From NCBI RefSeq assembly GCF_036825535.1, contig NZ_CP098812.1, positions 2,666,001 through 2,730,000 of the forward strand: DNA of 64,000 nt, given 5' to 3'. Shown piece by piece: positions 59,366 through 64,000 of this stretch (the stretch's first letter is position 1; each line of letters opens with the position of its first letter). Origin of the DNA: Parasalinivibrio latis (lineage in GTDB: Bacteria; Pseudomonadota; Gammaproteobacteria; Enterobacterales; Vibrionaceae). The notes below the pieces were generated by a model. It did not search any database, was not told the origin of the DNA, and was given only the letters and a program-made list of their open reading frames with translations. Made by a program: the position numbers and the translations under genes.

Positions 59366-60184
59366 TTGGATAAAACCACACCTTTGTCGATTAAGCGCCA
59401 GTGTGAACTGCTGAGCATTGCCCGCTCGACCGCTTACTACCAGCCCGTTGGACTGTCGAGTGAAGAGCTGGAGTTACGCCGAATGATTGATGAAATCCAT
59501 CTTGAGTATCCGTTTATGGGCAGCCGGCGTATCCGTAACGAATTGGCTAAGCGGAATAAAACTGTCAATCGTAAGCGCATTGTCCGCTTGATGCGATGTA
59601 TGGGGATTACGGCTCTTTACCCGAAACCCAAGACCACGCTTGAGGACAAGACACACCAGGTTTATCCATACTTATTGCGAAACGTCGAGGTGACTTACGT
59701 CAATCAGGTTTGGGCGGCGGATATCACCTATATCCCTATGGCAAAAGGCTTCTTATACCTTGTGGCCATCATTGACTGGTTCAGTCGCAAGGTGTTGGCT
59801 TGGCGATTATCTAACACGATGGATACCGGCTTTTGTCTTGATGCACTGGAAGAGGCACTAAGACGCTATGGTCCACCTGATATTTTCAACACCGACCAGG
59901 GTTGAAAACTCACCAGCACGGCGTTCACTCAAATGCTTATTGACCATAAGGTACGCATCAGCATGGATGGAAAACGACGTTGGCTCGACAATGTGTTTAT
60001 TGAGCGACTATGGCGAAGTGTGAAATATGAAGAGGTTTACCTGAAAGCTTACACAACACCAAAGGAGGCAGAGCGTAAGATAGGTAATTACATGGTGTTC
60101 TATAATGAAGAACGAAATCACCAGGGTCTGAATGACCTTACCCCTGATGAAGTTTACTTCGGAAAACAGAGACACGCAGTATGA
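59366..60184 (+). pseudogene. IS3-family transposase OrfB, interrupted by one TGA
   Basis: A single frame with one in-frame TGA at 59903-59905, where the family has a Ser (DQGS-x-FTSTAF becomes DQG-stop-KLTSTAF). Before it: LSIARSTAYYQPVGLSSEEL, VWAADITYIPMAKGFLYLVA (first Asp), IFNTDQG (second Asp). After it: GKRRWLDNVFIERLWRSVKY and FYNEERNHQGLNDLTPDEVY (Glu and C-terminus). The neighbouring residues are also changed, which suggests decay rather than a sequencing error. Confidence 0.85.
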
Positions 60185-60596
60185 GCTGGGTTAGCTACTT
60201 AAAGAATCTGTTTTGGTGTCCAGCCAACAGGGTCCACTTCTTAGTTCATCCCTTTTTAGGCTTCTTATGATCAGAGAACCATTAGAAATCAATGAAAATG
60301 ATCAACAACCTGATCCTTTTTGAATGGCTAAAAATATGATGTGGTCGAGGTGTTTCTATTTAGCTCAGTATCTATTAATGCTCGCTAAGCCCTAAAAAAT
60401 GCGGTTATTCATGCGATTTCCCTGCAAGATGTGCAATGGTAGGACGCTTCATGATGGGAGAGCTATCTGGGAAGAAAAGAATCTGACCCAGATACAATCT
60501 GACAGCACCACAAAAAGCAGGTAACTGTCAGACCAGGTCTGAATCGATACACGTTATGCGTTGTCGTGTCAATGGGTAGTTGACAAGCACAACCCA
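60185..60596. other. Intergenic region with short repeats, no gene
   Basis: About 412 bp between the IS3 end and the methyltransferase stop. It holds a perfect 15-bp palindrome TCAGACC-A-GGTCTGA (60528-60542) and several TCTGAC-type words nearby. No frame of note. It may contain further IS ends and the terminator of the glycan operon. Confidence 0.5.
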
Positions 60597-61343
60597 TCAC
60601 CAATTAATGTTATATAATTCTCCATCAAAACTATCACCACTTCCGATCATTTCTCTTACTCCTACAGGGAAATATCGAGACAAATATCTTATATCACCGG
60701 AGTCATAAGTCAGACCAGAAAGGTCGACTGTACCAACATTCCTAACTATTATAGATATATTGTATCCGTACGTATAAATAGATGCACTACTACAATCGAA
60801 ACCGGCTAGGACCATCTGGTACAATAAGAGCCCCGAATTATATAAATTAACATGCCCACCCACTATACTTTGTTTCAGTGGGGGTACAGTTATAGCGACT
60901 ACTCCGCCTTCCTTGAGATCGGATTTTATTTTTGATAGAAAAGCATTGGGATTAGGTTGATGCTCCAAAACATGAGATGCCCAAACACAGTCAAATTTTT
61001 CTTTCGGTTTGAAATTCATGTAGTCGCAAGTTACAGTAACCTGATTCCCTTCAGATTTTTTAAAATAAATTGATTCTCCATAATCGAGAGCCGTGACCTT
61101 CTTTCCATTTTCGAGAAATATTTTTGAATGCCTTCCTTCTCCAGACCCAATATCTAAGACGGAAATGAAATCAAAATCATTGATGAGCTTAATTAAAGCC
61201 TGATCAGCCATTAATCCGTGATATTTCGATACGACATCACCATTCTTTTTACTAACTCTATCAACAATATAAGGGTGTTTACTGAAATAATCAAGAATTT
61301 TGATTTTCACAACCCTGGGTAAAATATACTTAACCAACGTCAT
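60597..61343 (-). CDS. SAM-dependent methyltransferase (class I) in the glycan locus
   Basis: A 248-residue protein with the SAM motif VLDIGSGEGRHSKIFLENG, then VTALDYGES, CDYMNFKPKEKFDCVWASHV, LEHQPNPNAFLSKI and LKEGGVVAITVPP. This is the Methyltransf_11-type core. In polysaccharide loci such enzymes methylate a sugar or the chain end. It is A+T-rich and adjacent (1 bp) to the glycosyltransferase upstream, so in one operon. The exact acceptor is unknown. Confidence 0.85.
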   Translation of the reverse strand: MTLVKYILPRVVKIKILDYFSKHPYIVDRVSKKNGDVVSKYHGLMADQALIKLINDFDFISVLDIGSGEGRHSKIFLENGKKVTALDYGESIYFKKSEGNQVTVTCDYMNFKPKEKFDCVWASHVLEHQPNPNAFLSKIKSDLKEGGVVAITVPPLKQSIVGGHVNLYNSGLLLYQMVLAGFDCSSASIYTYGYNISIIVRNVGTVDLSGLTYDSGDIRYLSRYFPVGVREMIGSGDSFDGELYNINW

Positions 61344-61344
61344 A

Positions 61345-62172
61345 TCAAATAATTTTTAGTCCGTATGTATTAAAAAATCTATTCATTGAATTTAAAAAAT
61401 AAAAAATATGTTTAATTCCTTTTTTACCTGTGTGTCCTCCATAATGTATCACTTTAAAATCAGGGCTATACACTAGTTTCCCTAATTTACTAAGTCTAAG
61501 TGACAAATCAAAATCCTCAAAATACAAAAAGTACTTTTCATCAAATCCATTAGATTTTAGTAAGAAGCTTTTTTTAGTAAGCATACAACACCCACTAGCT
61601 ATAGTTACATAAGCAGGTCTATCTATTTCAAGAATATCCCTACATTCGTATCTTTTCAATCTATTTGAAAATAGTCCATTTAAAAAACTAGAATCAAAAA
61701 AACGCAGTATAAGTACCAATAATGAAGGGTGCCTCTTTATACCAGATACAACGTTTTTATTACTGTCGAGAATTTTAGGTGATACTAAAATATTTTCACT
61801 GCTAGATTTTAATATATCAATTCCGTTGGCCATGGAACTTCTCTTGAATATTACGTCAGGATTTAACACTAGATGAAAAAAGCCACTTCCTGATTTAATA
61901 CATCGGTTGTTTGCAACTCCGTAGCCTAAATTCTTCTCAAGTCTGATATAGCTAGTATCATACTTTATTTTAATAGGTATATTTCTAACTAACCCCTTAA
62001 AAACCGTAAAATTAAACTCACCTTTATTATCAGCTATAAATATTTTAACAAAATTTAAAGATGTACTATCACAAGAAATAAGAAGAGAAGAAACCACATC
62101 AAAAATTTCTTGCTCTGAATGTCCATAGACTACGATAGAAACATCTAAGGAGTCATCTCCACCAATCATCAT
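61345..62172 (-). CDS. Family 2 glycosyltransferase (WbbL-like)
   Basis: A 275-residue GT2. Features: VSIVVYGHSEQEIFDVVSSL, IADNKG, RLEKNLGYGVANNRCI, FHLVLNPDVIF (the N-P-D form of the DXD), VTIASGCCMLTKKSFL and FLYFEDFDLSLRLSKLGKLV (the E-D-x-D-L-x-x-R acceptor motif). Similar proteins are rhamnosyltransferases. Its stop and start overlap the neighbours, so it is in the same operon. Strongly A+T-rich codon use. Confidence 0.9.
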   Translation of the reverse strand: MMIGGDDSLDVSIVVYGHSEQEIFDVVSSLLISCDSTSLNFVKIFIADNKGEFNFTVFKGLVRNIPIKIKYDTSYIRLEKNLGYGVANNRCIKSGSGFFHLVLNPDVIFKRSSMANGIDILKSSSENILVSPKILDSNKNVVSGIKRHPSLLVLILRFFDSSFLNGLFSNRLKRYECRDILEIDRPAYVTIASGCCMLTKKSFLLKSNGFDEKYFLYFEDFDLSLRLSKLGKLVYSPDFKVIHYGGHTGKKGIKHIFYFLNSMNRFFNTYGLKII

Positions 62173-63449
62173 ATAAACGGGACTCTCTTTTTTATTTCAC
62201 GAATAATTCTTTCCAACTTCAAACCCAAAAGATATGCATAATTAGATTTTATTTGATAAACATGCTTATCTAATGTTATTGAAGTTTCTTTAAGCGACTC
62301 TATTTCAAGAATTTTTTTCTCAAGATGCCTAAGTCTCAAGTCGAATCGCTTTAACTTTAAACCATTTATATACTCTACATCTGTAGATGTTTTCACAAAA
62401 TAGTCCAGTACGTCTTCCAAATTTGTCACTTGTGATTTTTTGGGGTTAAAATAAACAACTTGATAATGATAGGCCGCATAAAAAAGCTCTTCTAATGTTC
62501 GAACTCTATTACGCTGAGGGATATTACTTCTATCTTTCGTTAATCCCCAGCCAGCATAAAATGGCTTACCATAAACAATTACCTCTTTACCGCACATCAA
62601 AGCTTCAAATCCCATTTGCGTCGTTACACAATACACTGTGTCCACTTGCTTAAGAAGTTCAATAGAATTGATATTATCAGTAATTGCAGTAATATTTAAA
62701 GAAGAAAGCATTTCTAACGTATAATGTCCTTTACGTATACCTAGTATTGATTCAGGATGCAATTTTACAACAATTTCCTTATTCGGATTTTCAGAAATAG
62801 CATCATGCAACATTTTCTCAAAATCTTTATCATCAGCACCTCCCAACATAATAGACATATCACCGAACACTTGGTCGATCACTAACACTCGTTCAATATT
62901 TTTGTCTTTCAAATCAGGTTTAATCGGAGAAAAATATTTTGTGATGCTATTGTCGATGATTTTTTTAATTTGATTACTGCATTCGTCAATCTCAGCATTA
63001 CTCAATACAAAACAATCATCGTTCAAAAGGTTTAATATTGAAGAATCAAAACTGGCATCATAATAGCACCCTTTGGTATCTAACCGTATAGATGCTGAAA
63101 CCTCGCCAAAACTCATTGGAAAGAAAGATCTTAAAAAACCATCCTCAATTATTAACACTGGTTTTCTGAACTCAACTGCATATCCGAGTATCGTCGAAGC
63201 ATTATCATCATTGGGAGACACGCCCCAAATCACAAAGAAATCTATCATTTCTTCTTTTGGTAGGCCTTCAGTATGACAATAAAATTTAGATAGATTTAGG
63301 ACTCTCTGCGTAATGTTAGGAAACTCTCGCTCAAACTCCTTTTCAATAACCAAAGACATTCCATATGCAGAATGATTACCATCCAACATTTCCATATTAA
63401 ATGGAAATTGTTTCAAGTGAACATCCAATATCTTCCGGAAGTTTTTCAT
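62169..63449 (-). CDS. Capsule/LPS glycosyltransferase, KpsC/KpsS-like (Capsule_synth)
   Basis: A 426-residue protein from the ATG at 63449, one base after the upstream stop; the frame to 63488 lies within the previous gene. It has the motifs of the capsule-synthesis family: FFVIWGVSP, PVLIIEDGFLRSFFP, RVLVIDQVFGDMSIMLGGAD, EIVVKLHPESILGIRKGHY, TQMGFEALMCGKEVIVYGKP and FYAGWGLTKDRSNIPQR. KpsC-type enzymes add beta-Kdo to the lipid anchor of group 2 capsules. The C-terminus has a helical, Lys-rich extension. The role in this mixed locus is not certain. Confidence 0.85.
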   Translation of the reverse strand: MKNFRKILDVHLKQFPFNMEMLDGNHSAYGMSLVIEKEFEREFPNITQRVLNLSKFYCHTEGLPKEEMIDFFVIWGVSPNDDNASTILGYAVEFRKPVLIIEDGFLRSFFPMSFGEVSASIRLDTKGCYYDASFDSSILNLLNDDCFVLSNAEIDECSNQIKKIIDNSITKYFSPIKPDLKDKNIERVLVIDQVFGDMSIMLGGADDKDFEKMLHDAISENPNKEIVVKLHPESILGIRKGHYTLEMLSSLNITAITDNINSIELLKQVDTVYCVTTQMGFEALMCGKEVIVYGKPFYAGWGLTKDRSNIPQRNRVRTLEELFYAAYHYQVVYFNPKKSQVTNLEDVLDYFVKTSTDVEYINGLKLKRFDLRLRHLEKKILEIESLKETSITLDKHVYQIKSNYAYLLGLKLERIIREIKKRVPFI

Positions 63450-63450
63450 A

Positions 63451-64000
63451 TTATACCTGTAATACCTCAAGCATTGTTTGAGTCGCAATTTCTATTGATA
63501 CTCCAGGTAAAACAAAGTTGGCTTGTTCATAGCGTTGCTTTGTATTTCCGATTTTCTCTGAAGCCTCTACAAGACTATTAAACATGGACCGAGCATTACT
63601 ATCACAACTAACAATATTAGATGAAAAAATTGACAAATCTCTATTTTCAAATTTATTTACAACAGTTACTATTCCAGCTCGCGGAAACTCAATACAGGGA
63701 TATGCAAAAGCGGGTGAGATTATGCATGACATACCCACATTGAATCTTTTTAAAAATGACACATAATCGCGATAGTCTACCTTTCCATGGTTTTTAATTG
63801 TGACTCCACGATGTACTACATCTTCCGCACTCTCACCTATACCTACAATTTCCAATCCGTTTAATTTATCCGTTTTGTGGTCTACTATATAGTCGATAAA
63901 CAATTTCAATGCTTCTATTTTTATTTCATATATATTTTTATCAACAGTAGGCCGAGAATAAAATACAAGCTTAATATCATTTGCATTCATTTTACATGCA
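63451..64000 (-). CDS. Glycosyltransferase, WsaF-like C-terminal part (runs off right edge)
   Basis: The frame is open to the window edge; a Met at 63990 is probably internal. The visible 180 residues start with KLVFYSRPTVDKNIYEIKIE, typical of the C-terminal GT-B domain of rhamnan-synthesis/WsaF-like transferases. They continue with GLEIVGIGE, YVSFLKRFNVGMSCIISPAF, YPCIEFPRAGIVTVVNKFEN and SIEIATQTMLEVLQV. The sugar and linkage are unknown. The low G+C matches the other two glycosyltransferases. Confidence 0.75.
   Translation of the reverse strand, partial: ACKMNANDIKLVFYSRPTVDKNIYEIKIEALKLFIDYIVDHKTDKLNGLEIVGIGESAEDVVHRGVTIKNHGKVDYRDYVSFLKRFNVGMSCIISPAFAYPCIEFPRAGIVTVVNKFENRDLSIFSSNIVSCDSNARSMFNSLVEASEKIGNTKQRYEQANFVLPGVSIEIATQTMLEVLQV

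Larger units (their letters stand above)
58998..60222 (+). mobile_element. Second IS3-family element (ends approximate)
   Basis: The orfA/orfB pair at 59061-60184 is bounded by possible ends TGTCAGACAC... on the left and (complement) TGGACACC... on the right; both sides also share TTAAGT--CTAACC. The end positions are estimates, and I see no clear target duplication. Its left end lies at the start of the ISAs1 remnant. Confidence 0.6.

Overview
The window looks like a chromosomal segment of a marine gammaproteobacterium, most likely a Vibrionaceae member (Photobacterium/Grimontia/Vibrio-like). The reasons are a multidomain GH18 chitinase, a complete N-acetylgalactosamine (aga) PTS operon, RfaH, FolD, a tRNA-Arg(TCT), a TesB-YbaY-ATL-MdlAB neighbourhood arranged as in enterics, and insertion sequences of types common in vibrios. 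Genus assignment is inference; no rRNA is present.

Layout. (1) 1-1.4 kb: a mobile-element remnant with two tandem, mutually similar ORFs that resemble only the N-terminal, DNA-binding part of Tn7/Mu-type (TnsB/TniA) transposases. (2) 1.7-3.0 kb: a periplasmic PAP2 phosphatase convergent with an outer-membrane beta-barrel protein. (3) 3.2-12.4 kb: an eight-gene minus-strand operon that joins a ribose-type ABC importer with a TorT-like binding protein to PxpA, a biotin carrier, a biotin carboxylase, PxpB and PxpC, with a divergent LysR regulator. It looks like import plus biotin/ATP-dependent opening of a lactam-like compound. (4) 12.4-15.9 kb: a response regulator, a 7TM-DISM-type histidine kinase whose signal sequence and body are in different frames across a 10-T tract, and an orphan membrane protein. 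(5) 16.0-24.2 kb: a large lipoprotein, an alkyltransferase-like protein, YbaY, TesB, MdlB, MdlA and an HdeD-family protein. (6) 24.3-28.0 kb: a TAXI-type TRAP transporter. (7) 28.5-35.2 kb: tRNA-Arg, an MgtC-like protein, an MFS transporter, a DadA-like oxidase with a mu-crystallin-type reductase, FolD and Ugd. (8) 35.4-47.0 kb: the chitinase, then the whole GalNAc operon agaR-kbaZ-agaS-agaVWEF-agaA-kbaY, headed by a perfect CRP site and AgaR-like repeats. (9) 47.3-52.9 kb: a beta-CASP MBL hydrolase, a DHH phosphoesterase, RfaH, an RssB-like regulator and a LysR regulator. (10) 52.9-64 kb: a surface-polysaccharide locus with an initiating sugar-phosphate transferase, an epimerase and a WbpM-type dehydratase. 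A decayed nest of ISAs1, IS630 and two IS3-family elements follows, then AT-rich methyltransferase and glycosyltransferase genes, including a KpsC-like one, running off the right edge.

How the parts work together. The aga genes encode uptake and phosphorylation of GalNAc, deacetylation, deamination/isomerisation and aldol cleavage to triose phosphates. RfaH is the usual elongation factor for long polysaccharide operons and sits about 2.5 kb from such a locus. The Pxp/biotin/ABC cluster is the least conventional metabolic assembly here. The tandem transposase-N-terminus genes and the homopolymer-split sensor kinase are the most unusual sequence features.
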